From the NCBI GenBank assembly GCA_033030425.1, contig JAUFSD010000017.1, positions 496,001 through 560,000 of the forward strand: a stretch of DNA of 64,000 bases, given 5' to 3'. A model generated the notes under the pieces. It saw only the letters and a program-made list of their open reading frames with translations, ran no database searches and was not told the origin of the DNA. The stretch comes from Verpa conica. Lineage: Eukaryota > Ascomycota > Pezizomycetes > Pezizales > Morchellaceae. Shown in pieces: positions 10,280-21,435 of the stretch (positions within the stretch are counted from its first letter, which is position 1; each line of letters starts with the position of its first letter). A program made the translations under genes and the position numbers.

Positions 10280-11251
10280 CCCTGCTTGATTTTGATCCCT
10301 CCTCCCTTTATTGGGAGTACTGGTTCTGTACAGTTCTGCTTTTTCTTTCCTTTTTTTTCTCTTCTTTCCTGAAATGGGTTTTTACAGCTCGTTGCTGGTT
10401 TTTTTCCCTCGGTCCGAGTACCGAATACATTGTCTTCCTGGCCTCTGTGCGAGGGGATGAAGTATTCGAGTTGGGGGGTTTTTTTTTGGCTCTAAGTTTT
10501 GGTTCTTTGGTTCTTTGGTTCTAGTTTTTAGTTGGTTTTTTTGGGCTCTTTTGCTCTCTGTCTTTGGTTCATAGTAGTTTAGGATTTCTCTCCGCTGGCT
10601 TTGCATTTAAAATGGGGTTTTGGGCTTAGTGTCAGCCTTGAGATACTCCTGTTTGTAATTTCTGCGTATCCTTGAATTTCTATATCAGTGTCGTAGGCTT
10701 TCTGAGCGGGGGGTTGAAGTATTCTGGATGATCCATTGAGGCGTTTTCTGGGTAGTAAAATATCTTCAGTTGTGTAGAAAAAAACCCTCAGATCTATTGT
10801 GTGCGGGAGATCTATTGTGCGTAGGCTACCAACACCCCACGCGCGTTCAGGTCAGCTACTACCTAAATACTTCCCCAAGGTGATATTTTAGATAGCGTCA
10901 ACCTCGTTACAAGTTTTGTCTTGAGTGACTCTTTAGTAGATATTTTAGAGTATCTAAGATAAATTTAGGGGAATTTCAAATACTTGCGTTTGTGGCGGGT
11001 GGTGCTGGAGCTTTAGTTCTGGAGATTAATTAGGGTTATGTAGTACGGCTGGTCTTAGGTGGAGGTACCCGAGACGAAAAAGTTAAGCTTTTGGACCTTA
11101 GTCTGAGGTTTGCTGTGGAATCAGATCCTATTTTGTCTAATATAAGTTACTCTAGTAGAGGTTTAAGGCAATGTGGGGCAGACAGGGGCAGATTTAAATA
11201 TCTATACAACAGGTCTACTGATATTAGCTGAAGGGGCAGGCATTTTCTAGG

Positions 11252-11279
11252 TGTGAGGTGTGAGGTGTGGGGTGTGAGG
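11252..11279 (+). repeat. Heptamer tandem repeat TGTGAGG x4
   Basis: Four head-to-tail copies of TGTGAGG, the third reading TGTGGGG, in non-coding sequence. Confidence 0.7.
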
Positions 11280-11681
11280 TTAGCGGCGATTAAGGCTACG
11301 GGCAAGATTGAGTTAACATCCTGACAACATCTTTTATTAATATTGTATAATATAGTGAGCTAGGTTTAGGTCTGATTTTAGAAAAGCGTCGGATAATTCT
11401 GCGGAAGCTCCGCAAATAGGGCACTTAAGTTTGAGGAGTCAAGATCTCATCGCGAGTTTTGTATCGTTATTTGTAAATGTATTTAAGACTAAGAAGTTTA
11501 TGACATGAATTCGCTCCTAAAGCTGATACCTATCGTACAAAAAAAAAACAGATGCAATTTCGCGTATGTAATGAGGAATTGGGGGGGAAGGTCTATTGTC
11601 TACCGGCAGCTGCCATCATATATGGAGGTGCCTTCAACTGAAAACTACATAAGTATAAAACCCTACTATAGAGGAGGAATA

Positions 11682-13107
11682 TTACGGTCCTGCAGCACCA
11701 ACAATCTTTAATCCTAAAGGATCACCGGAATAAGCCAACCAATACTTATTTGGATGCCAGGCGACGTTAGGGACTGGATGGCTTGTAGGGATTGTATACA
11801 CTGATTCACCAGTGTCTAGATTGGCCTAGTTTAATAATCTAAATTAGTTCTCTATACACATATGATAGGCACTTTGAGGTCAAGACTTACAATATCAATA
11901 TTTACAGCGCCTGGTTCATCACTTCCAGCGCAGATATATGCGCCATCAAAAGAGAAGCTTAAATTCCTGACAGGGCTTTCCATACTTCTCAATGTACGTT
12001 GACAGATCCATTCTTTGGTATCCCAAACACTCACAACTGCGTCACTTCCGCCGACTGCAAGAGTGGATCCGCGGGGATCGAGCTCTAAGCAAAAAGCGCC
12101 AGATGAGTGTGCTTCTACCGTATAGACATGCTCTAGCGATGGCCAGTCGCGTAGCACGACGTGACCTTGACCAGTGGTAAGAAGCAGGGTATCCCCAGAG
12201 TGGGAAAATATGATTTGATTTGTCTGTGTTCCTTCCTTATGCGTTTTGAGAATTTGAGATGTATTACGAGGGTCGATGAAGTGTATTTTGTCATCCTAGA
12301 TAGTGAGATGCTTAGTGGGGTGATTGGATTCTAGAATTGTGAGTAAAGTAGATATACCTTTGTTCCTACTGCAACGACAGAGCCCTCGGGATGATAAGCT
12401 AAGCTGATATTTTCACCACCGGTTGAAGTTATTCCTAGACATTTATTACCTAATCCAAACTCGCTTTAGCATTTCGATTTTGATGTATAAATTTTGAGAC
12501 TCCTCACTGTACACTCACTTCTGTAATCCCAGAATCTAACCATTCCATCACCTCCACAGCTCACCAGCTTATCCGCATGAGTGGGATCCCATGCAACTCT
12601 ATCCACACCCATAGAATGTCCCTTGAGTTCAGTGCTATTACGAATCTCTGGCTTTTCAGGATTCCACACACGGACCATCTTATCGGTCAGGCCACAAGCG
12701 ATTCTGTTCCCCAGGATGTTCCATGCGATTGAGCGGATAGATGTGTGGGAGTGATTGCTGGATCTATGTTCACGGTATTCTCTAGTTTTCAGGCCAGCAA
12801 AGAATTGGGGTGCTGGGGTGGACTTCATCAGCTCTGATGCAACATCGGGTTTTTGACGACTATTGATAGGTGCATTCGACCTTTGCGTCGAAGAAATGAT
12901 TGGCTGTGAATGGGGATGTGAGACAGGGCGGGGGAGGGATGGGGGAGACACACCCTCTGCTAGAAGGACAGCAGTAGAGCGTGTAGTAGATGAGGTGCGA
13001 ACGCTACCCTTAGGGTAGTAGTGGCTGTTCATCCGCAGCTGATTGGAGGTACGTGAACGGGAATGGGAAGCATCGGACATGGTAGGAGAGGAATAAAGGA
13101 AGGCCAA
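11682..13107 (-). CDS. TEX1: THO complex subunit Tex1/THOC3-like WD40 protein
   Basis: A WD40 beta-propeller protein of the THO/TREX complex, which couples transcription to mRNA export. Four exons can be joined: 13107-12519, one near 12440-12358, 12296-11891 and 11825-11682 (stop TAA). Each junction keeps the frame. WD repeats include HTSIRSIAWN, GHSMGVDRVAWDP, MVRFWDYR, VSVWDTKEW and VRNLSFSFDGAYICAGS, and the protein ends with VAWHPNKYWLAYSGD. This is the order seen in THOC3/Tex1, including the ENISLAYHPEG and final VAWHP segments. An N-terminal extension of about 100 residues rich in S, R and P is unlike the shorter animal protein. The start may be 13107 or the internal ATG at 13080. Confidence 0.85.
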
Positions 13108-15208
13108 GGAGCGATGTAATTGTGGGTGGGGAGAATGAGATGGATTGGTGGATGTGGGTAGGAGGATGAGGATGAGGAGGATGAAGAGGATCGAGGGAGG
13201 TTGTGACGGAGCGGAGGATAAAGAAAGCTGGGTGTTTTGCAGGCGTACCTCTCTCTTTGGGCCAAAGCTTTCGTGGAGGCTGTGGAGGAGCCATCGCGAG
13301 TTTCGACCGACACGCCAAATAACGTGTATCTCGTGCTAACAGGTAGCTGACAAGGTTCAGTCTGCTGATTTCTTGTGCTGGTATCGGTACGGCCCTGGGT
13401 TTAGTCGTTTGCAAACGAGTGCGGCTCCCGGGCTTCGCGTCCTATTGCTCGGCGTGTCGTTGTGGTGCTGCAAGCCAAGCATTGTGAACACGACCGAATG
13501 AACCTCGCTATGTATTCTTTATTGGGAAATCATGCCTAACCTTGTCCCTACTCTTGGTCGATTACATGGTAAATCATAACGCGAGGGGCCCACTCGTGAG
13601 CCTATAGTCTTCTGCACTCTCAGGGAAACATCCAATCTGGACTTAGTAATATTACCTTCTAGGGAAATGATAAAGGGTGTGATTACATATGGCATAAATG
13701 CAATAGGTTACTAGATGGAACGCGTGGGCTGAATAACCTTGCGAGAAATGATAACAATGTTTTTTGGGTTAACTTTAGATACATCCTCAACCGTTCCGTG
13801 CCAATTAAATGGCTCCTAGGAATGGTAGGCTGTCTTCTAGCCTTATACACTACTTTTGACACTGATTATCGGGCTTCCCCAGAGGAACTGATAGTCCTGG
13901 TTTTTCAGGTTCATTATACTGTCCCTAATGAGTCTGAAGGCTGATGAACTACATGTATCTCCCCTCAGATGAATCTTAACGTATGCATTTATAAACTACG
14001 ACTAGAAACAGCTCCGCATTATATTAGGTAGGGATGCAAGAAAGTTACAGTTAGTAACTGAGTAGCGTATCCTTTTGGGAATTTGTAGGCTAAATCCTTG
14101 TTGAGCATGGTTGGCACATCTATCACTAGACCCACTTACATCACCGTTAAAACAAGCGTAAAGCTATCCAACATGGATAGATACGTTAGATAGAAGTTTG
14201 AAAAATGCTGCCTATACTACGTATATGGGCTGAAGTAATGCTATTGGCTTAGGGCAACACCGCTAAAAGACCGAGTGGGATGAGCGGTACTATTTCGTGA
14301 CATTATCGTTTGAAATCTCACAGAATCTATAGATGGATTTGTACCAGCATTTTCAAGTGATTTACCCATCCTCAAGCAGTAATCCTTGGACTTTGCCACT
14401 TTAAAACCATATTTGCAAATAATCAACTTCGAGTGGTCCGGAGAAACTCGTTTGTGGCCAACTGGGTTCGGTACTTGAAGTATTGTGTTTACTAATGGAA
14501 TCCTAGTAAAAAAGAGTTTTTTAGGAGGCATAATGGGATAGGCTCAATAAAGATTTAGTCGTAACACTAAAATATATAGGTAGAATCAGGTTTTCTATCA
14601 AAATAGTATCACGACGTTTGATTCTGTGGTGTAAAGGGTTGGGATCTCTCCGGCTAGAAGGAGGCCATAGCATCGAGTAGTATATCATGTCGGGTCACCC
14701 CGAGGTCTCCTCCTCAAGAAAGTCTCGAACGACTTTAGTCTCCAGCGGAGCGGAATTGTCCTACGACAGCTGGGTGATTAGGATGTATGAGCGTGCCTTT
14801 CTCGTAAACTATAGTTTCTGGTTAAAAGGTTCAGATTATACCATTAACTAGGGGTGTATATTGGAATGACTACATGTTTTTAGGTGCTGGGGATTTGCAT
14901 CTAGGGTTAAGGCATACTTTTATTTGGTACTTACGTTTTTAGGTGAGGTTAAATTCTACAAGGCTGAAAAAAAAAGGTAATGGCCAATTTATTTAAAACA
15001 CATTAGGCACGTAGCAGCTGAGAAAACCAGATGCCAAGAGTATAGTATGACAGCCTAAACTAACATTCGCAACAAAGTGAGTTCTCCGCATCTGAGAATC
15101 TACGTTAATCGATAACTACTCCCCCTCAAAAAGATATTCGAGAATATAGGATTCGGTCCGAAAACCATTAAAAGAACACAATACCCAAGCTCTAGGTGGG
15201 TTAAAACT
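13108..15208. other. Intergenic region THO3 / NLR
   Basis: About 2.1 kb without a supported gene. Purine-rich GAGGATGAGG-type simple sequence lies at about 13160-13195 just upstream of the THO3 gene. The rest is AT-rich with one TACATGTA palindrome (13950-13957). A 96-codon frame on the minus strand (14241-14531) has no recognisable domain and is not annotated. Confidence 0.35.
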
Positions 15209-18200
15209 ATGGCGAGCGAACTACCGCCCCCTCGGTTGGAAACCGTTTACGACGGCGCAAAGGATAGAAGCGTGTACCAAGGAGCTGTAGAGTATGAAAC
15301 AGTTCCCTTTAAATCTACTGCTTTTTCTGACCTATGGCTTATCTTAGTATTGTCGCGGTGCATGGGCTTGGTGCGCATCCCAAATGGACGTGGGTCGCTC
15401 AGGATGAAAAGGGCGTTGATGTCCACTGGCTGAGGGACTTGCTCCCTGACAAGATCCCTCGGGCAAGGATTATGTGCTTCAACTACGATTCCAGGTGGCT
15501 TGGTAACGGTCTAGCGAAGCAAACCATACCTGGTATTGCCAAACAATTACTTGATTGTCTCTATCACGAGGTATGGATCATCTTTAGCCGGTATGAATTA
15601 TAAATATTTTATTTACCTAATTACCGGGCACTAGAAACTAGATGAGCAGAGACCAACTATCTTCATTGGCCATAGCTTCGGCGGTGTGGTTATTGAACAG
15701 GTAAATATTCCTGGCTGCCTTATTGTGGGTTGATCTAATAATTTATAGGTCTTGGTCTTAGCAAACTCAGATGGTAGCAAGTACCAAGGTCTTGTAAAGT
15801 CAACAGAGGGGGTTTTCTTTTTAGGAACTCCATTTCGTGGCTCTAAACTTCAATCCTGGGGAAAAATCATCGCAAATTGCCTAAAGGTTGTTGGAAATTA
15901 TACAACACTTGTTGGGACTTCTGAGAAAGGCCTTCTGAAACATCTCGAACCGGAATCGGAGAAACTGGACGAACTCTTAGATGAGTTTATGAGAATTGCT
16001 GTCCAGAATTGGACTAGAAGTATTGTCTGTTTTTATGAGCTCTATGAAACAACCGTTGTAGCTGGTACCCAAGCAATGGTAAGTATCAAATTTTCCTCAT
16101 AACTAGCTATTTTATCCATCAAAATTGAGGCCTTTCTGATGCGTTTTAGGTTGTTGACAAAATCTCTGGAACAATACCCGGGTTTACTCACATACCAATT
16201 CAGACGGACCACTGCAAATTCAACAAATTTGGAAGCAGGGATGATCCAAATTTTATTATTATCTCTGACAACATCGCTGAACTAGCTCGTGGGTGTATCA
16301 AACGTCCGTCTACTACTCTCATATAAACAAGACTATATTACTGAAACCTTTTATATAGCAACTATATTGACCGGGGACCAGCAAAAATGTTTGCAAGCTC
16401 TATTCTTGAGCGATCCAGTCAGCGACCGCGACTATATTATTGACAACAGAGGTAAGAGGGTCGAAGGAACTTGCGAATGGATTTTGTCTAATGAGAGTTA
16501 TACATCATGGCTCCGAGGCTCCGATTCTCAGCTTCTATGGCTATCTGGTGGGCCCGGAAAGGGGAAAACATTTACTTCAATTTTTCTTACGGGCGAGTTG
16601 GAGAAAACGATCCAACAGCAGAACGCAACACTAATCTTCCTCTTCTGCGACAACAAAGACGAAAAAAGGAATACAGCAGTTGCGATTCTTCGCGGACTGA
16701 TACATCAACTCCTATCTAAACGACCAGGCCTATTTCAACATATCCTGCCGAGTTTTGAGAGCCAAGGAGATCAGCTATTCACTTCTCGTTCTGCTTTCCA
16801 GGTACTTTGGAAAATTTTTGAGAAGATGGTTCAAAATATTGATAGTGGTATGACATACTGTATCATTGATGGTCTTGATGAATGTGAGCCGGAATCTTTG
16901 GAGGTTCTCGTTCAGTACCTGGGGGGCATGTTCTCAACCGTCGCAATGGAACAACCCCGCGAAACTTTTAAGCTACTAGTTGTCAGCCGCGGCACACCAG
17001 CCTGCATCCCTAGTGAATTTTCTTCTTTTAGTAGAGTGGATCTCGATTCATCATGTTTAGAAGCAAAAGTCGCAAGTAGCCTCGATATCTTCCTCTCGCG
17101 CAAAACCAGAGAGCTCTTTGACCGGAAGAAATATCCTCTGGCCCTACAGACTGATGTCCTAAAGGCCTTGAAAAATGGCGCAAATGGGACATTTCTCTGG
17201 GTGGCATTAGTATGCAAGGAGCTAGAGAAGAAAGAAATTTCCGAGGTACGGGGTACATTATTCGGTTTACCTCGTGGACTAGATGAGATCTACCACCGAA
17301 TCCTACTTCAGATCGATAAAAAGCGACGGAAGACGGTTACCACTATATTAAACTGGGTCACATTGGCTTTTCGTCCTTTGACACTACTAGAGCTGGGTAC
17401 TGTAACAGATACCTGTTCCATAGACTCATTGACTGTTGAAGAGGTAATGAAAGAAAAGGTTGGATACTGTGGTGTGTTTTTGCAGATTGATGAAGGGAAT
17501 CACGTGACCCTTATACACCAATCAGCAAAAGACTATTTATTACAACTACCTACAAACCCTACCCTAGACCCCCGTGTCCATAGGCATTCAGCGAGCCTAG
17601 AGATAACACGGGCATGTTTTGACTACATGCAGGCTGCGCTTGTTGACCCTTTCTCGTTCGAATGGGACCCAGAACCCCAAAAGGCGATGCACAGCGCGCG
17701 AATCAAGAAATTCCCATTACTAGAATATGCAGTTCTCCACTGGCATGAGCATCTTCGGGACTTGAACTCAATAGAAGATGCTATCGATCTATCACTTCCA
17801 TTCTTTGCACAGGATTCCCCTATCCGCAAAGCATGGTGTCTTTCAATCCCTACTCTCAGGTTGCAAATGGGTGTATCAAAGCTTCCAATGCTACATATAG
17901 CATCACTACTTGGCTTGGTATTGCTGGTCGAAAAATGCCTTTTGCGAGAATTTAAGTTAGGCTCACTCACCCTGTTTCATTATAAGGGTATACGAACTGG
18001 AATAAATAGCAAATGGGAGGGTGGACAGACTCCACTACACTACGCGGTAATAGGCGGTCATGTGGAAACTGTTAGACTACTAGTAGAGAAAGGTGCTGAT
18101 ATCAACTGCAAGAACAAAGATGGAGAGACCGCACTACTCCGAGCAGCATATATAGAGCGCACGGACATTGCTAAACTGCTAGTAGAGAAAGGTGCTGATA

Positions 18201-19096
18201 CCAACTGCAAGGACAAATACGGAGAGACTGCACTATTCCAGGCAGTAATTTTTGGCCACACGGACATTGCCAAACTGCTAGTAGAGAAAGGTGCTGATAC
18301 CAACTGCAAGGACAAATACGGAGAGACTGCACTATTCAGGGCAGCAAGTTTTGACCGCACGGACATCGCCAAACTGCTAGTAGAGAAAGGTGCTGATATC
18401 AACTACAAGGACAAATATGGAGAAACTGCACTATTCAAGGCAGCAATTCGGGGCTACACGGACATCGCCAAACTGCTAGTAGGGGGAGGTGCTGATATCA
18501 ACTGCAAGGCCAAAGATGGACAGACTGCACTATTCCAGGCAGCATATATGGATCGCACGGACATTGTCAAACTGCTAATAGAGAAAGGTGCTGATATCAA
18601 CTGGAAGTATCAAGATGGAGAGACTATACTATTCCAGGTAGTAAAATGGGGCCACACGGACATCGCCAAACTGCTAGTAGGGGGAGGTGCTGATATCAAC
18701 TGCAAGGACAAACATGGAGAGACCGCACTATTCAAGGCAACAACGATGGACTACGCGCAAATTACTAAACGGCTAGTAGAGAGGGTTGGTTATACCAACT
18801 ACAAGAACAAATATGGAAAGGCAGCAAAATTAGGCCGCATGGACATCGCCAAACTGCTAGTAGAGAAAGGTACTGATATCAACTGCAAGAACAAAGATGG
18901 AAATACTGCACTACACTACGCGCTAGTCAATTCATATCAAGAGAGACATCTAGTTACAATAGTTATGTTCTTGCTGGAAAATGGCATAGATCAAAGTCTT
19001 AGGAATCTAAATGGCGAAACAGCTCTTGAAATAGCTGCCAAAAAAAGATATGAAGGATGCATCAAGCTCTTGGATCCAACTAAAAGCAGAGAGTGA
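15209..19096 (+). CDS. NOD-like receptor: serine esterase-NACHT-ankyrin protein
   Basis: A fungal NLR of 1194 aa. Six exons join in frame: 15209-15291, 15348-15570, 15635-15700, 15749-16078, 16150-16294 and 16359-19096. Residues 28-270 form an alpha/beta-hydrolase (SesB-like) domain with VAVHGLG at 31-36, the nucleophile elbow GHSFGG (Ser116) and a probable catalytic His255. A NACHT ATPase follows, with Walker A GGPGKGKT (346-353) and Walker B CIIDGLDEC (450-458). The C-terminus from about residue 838 has about 11 ankyrin repeats of 33 residues, units 2-7 nearly identical. In this family the repeats sense a ligand, NACHT oligomerises and the N-terminal enzyme acts as effector, often in heterokaryon incompatibility or defence. 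That role is inferred here. The last intron uses donor GTATCA, the only one preserving frame. Confidence 0.9.
18109..18740 (+). repeat. 99-bp tandem repeats encoding ankyrin units
   Basis: Successive 99-bp units within the NLR gene share long identical stretches, such as the segment encoding DIAKLLVEKGAD and GETALF. Differences cluster at the codons just after GETALF (RAAYIER, QAVIFGH, RAASFDR, KAAIRGY, QAAYMDR, QVVKWGH), the first helix and turn of each ankyrin unit. Confidence 0.85.
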
Positions 19097-20509
19097 TACA
19101 AGTATCACGCTCCACTGAGATCGATTTACTATTCTCCTAATATACGAAACCTCATTTACCCCCCTCCCCTTCCAATAAAACCCCCATATATCAGAACATC
19201 GTATTTCTCGATCTCATCTCAGCAACTCCTTTCTTCTAACTACCTTCCAAAACTCCCACTTCTCGAACTTCGTCCTGTCATAAACTAAACCGCTATCTTA
19301 TACATCTCTACCCAAGTCAGCATCTCCTCCTACCATGGCCACCCTTTTTAACCTGTCCTATTCTATATGTCACGGTCCATTCCAACCCCATACAACCTAG
19401 AAACCACCATAGACTTTCTTCGGCCTGTTGGTGTATATCAGCACTATTATTTACCGGTGGTAAGTAAATCTATTCCCTCTCAAACTCCTTCACTAAGGGT
19501 TTTTTGTCTTAAGAAGCCATCTAGCTAACTATATCTTGACTAGAAAGGTGTCATAAGTCTTAGAAAACGTAGTTATACCTGTATTTTGGTTGTTTTCTTC
19601 CTTTTTGTTTTTTTTGGGGGCCCTAGGTTAGTTTGGTTTGGGCGTGTGTGAGCTTAGTGCGAACCAGACTTGGGTCTGTTAGAAATATGGTAGCTTAAGG
19701 TTTTTTTTTTGGGGGGGGGGAGTTACTTCTGGTTTCATCGCCTTTTATCCTTTATAATTTCTGTTATTATTTTTATACTTTGTTTACATTATTCTCATTG
19801 ATTTTCGTTATCTCTACTGGTTTGTTCTATTACCGACAAGCGCAAAAGGCGCATTACAGTTGATTCTAGCGATCTTGGTGATTTTTTGATGGACTAGGAG
19901 AAAGCAACAAAACCTTTGGATTACGGTTCTAGTGCAACGTACCCCCCGCTTATCGAAATTCGGTAGGAATAGATGAAGGATGGTACTAGGCTCATTAGAA
20001 GTAGCTAAGCGGTAGTATAAGAATAACTCTAATGTCAATGATCGACTTAACAGTTATGATGTTCAAGGAGATCAACACTAAACTTCTTGGGGGAAAGGTC
20101 AAGTAGTCCTCGATGCCAAGCTCGACTTGTAGCGGACACAACCTAATCTAGACGATGAGAATAGTCTCTTGCAGCATTAGTAGCTAGTCAACTCTAAGGG
20201 GGATCTCTCTTTTTTTCTCGTAGCTAGTTTGAATTTATGATATTGTTTATTATAGTTAACTTCGCACCTTTAGAGTTCGGAAAGCTCTAATTCAGCCAAC
20301 CTTCTTAGTAACGGCCTCACGCCCTTTATTTCCTGCCCTGTAACCTACATAGTGTAGGAACATTACAGACCTTTTTTCTGTTTCCCACAATACCAGAGCC
20401 TAACCCAGCCGGTCTATTCCCCACCTCCACGACCACCATGTAAGCAGACCTCCACATAAAGCCACATATATATCATCAACCAACCCACTAACCCCCCTTC
20501 CTCAAACCT
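19097..20509. other. Intergenic region NLR / MED10
   Basis: About 1.4 kb without a supported gene. C/T-rich to 19400, then a T-run passing directly into a G-run at about 19699-19721, and AT-rich sequence after that. No transposon protein or RNA gene was recognised. Confidence 0.35.
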
Positions 20510-21060
20510 CTAAGCACCATTCACCCTCCCCCTCCCACCCGTCCCTTCCACCACCTCCTCAACCTTCTCCCTCAACTCCGGAAACGAAACCTTAATCTGC
20601 TCCGCCAACACATCCCGAAAGTCCCTATACGCCTCCATCTTCCCCTTCATAAACTGATTCTGTTTAATAACAATCTCCACAAACTCTCTCGTATAAATAT
20701 CCGGATTACGTCCATCCTCAATATACTGTATGACCTCTCTCGGGACCGCGACCTCCGCAGGAAGCTTCGAGGCTGCTGTTGTAAGCGCGCTGTACTGTGT
20801 CGATAGCTTGTTTCTATTATATGTTAGTTGGGTGGTGGGTTGGAGAGGGGAGGGGGTGGGGTGGAGAGCGCACATTTGGTTCGCGAGGACCTCAGTGGAT
20901 TCGGGGCCTTGGTAGCCGTACACGCCGACTGAGATCTCGTAGAGGGTTTCGATGACGGTGCGGAGGTTGACTGTGAATGTGAGCAGGTAGTGGGTTAGTC
21001 GCGGGGTGGGGGAATACCTTCGGCGTTCTTAAGCAAATCGTTTGCTGGTGGGGGCGCCAT
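20510..21060 (-). CDS. MED10: Mediator complex subunit 10
   Basis: MED10 (yeast Nut2) is a middle-module subunit of the RNA polymerase II Mediator. Three exons: exon 1 from the ATG at 21060 (MAPPPANDLLKNAE) to a GTATTC donor; exon 2 with VNLRTVIETLYEISVGVYGY; exon 3 starting at NKLSTQYSAL. The 52-bp second intron has branch site CTAAC and acceptor AATAG. The conserved C-terminal half reads VIQYIEDGRNPDIYTREFVE, then KNQFMKGKMEAYRDFRDVLAEQI, which matches the family. The protein is about 160 aa, a normal length. A telobox-like CCCTAACCCT lies 126 bp upstream of the start (21186). Confidence 0.93.
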
Positions 21061-21435
21061 CACGGTGGTGGCTGTAAATGAGCGTGGGGTGGTGTAAGAG
21101 AGATCTTGTGTTTGGAGATCTTGAGATGAGACGAGCTGTTGACACTAGGTGTGATTAGGAATAAGCTGGTTGCTATAGGTAATATCCCTAACCCTGGAGA
21201 ATATTTGAAAGACAAGTGTCAAGCATATAACTACGGTTTCTACCATCTGGATGAAGGGACCTTATAGGATACCATATGCTCTAGAAATAAAAGTATTTCC
21301 AACTCAAATATTCTAGTAGAGCTAAAAAACCTACAACACAGTGCTTCTAAGTCACGTAAAATCTATTACAGGTAAATATCATTACAATTATAGCAAAACC
21401 AAGATTTTATCCAACACCAAACACCCCATAAGTCT
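21061..21435. other. MED10 promoter and 3' flank of the downstream gene
   Basis: A short region holding the MED10 promoter with CCCTAACCCT at 21186-21195 and AT-rich 3' flank of the next minus-strand gene. No gene is seen. Confidence 0.45.
21186..21195 (+). promoter_or_regulatory. Telobox-like CCCTAACCCT
   Basis: Lies 126 bp upstream of the MED10 start codon; the same core as the other teloboxes in the window. Confidence 0.4.

Larger units (their letters stand above)
9460..11681. other. Gene-poor region with a hairpin pair and short tandem repeats
   Basis: About 2.2 kb without a supported gene. It holds two consecutive hairpins followed by six T at 10215-10279 (listed separately), homopolymer-rich T/G tracts around 10330-10560 and a heptamer repeat at 11252-11279. 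Frames in the T-rich part encode only low-complexity F/L runs and look non-coding. Confidence 0.35.

Noticed and set aside
14241..14531. 96-codon minus-strand frame
   Set aside because: No domain, promoter or neighbouring exon; it lies in AT-rich spacer where such frames occur by chance.
15292..15347. Frameshift near the start of the NLR gene
   Set aside because: A 56-bp intron (GTATGA...TTCTGAC...TTAG) explains the frame change exactly and restores VDIVAVHGLG.
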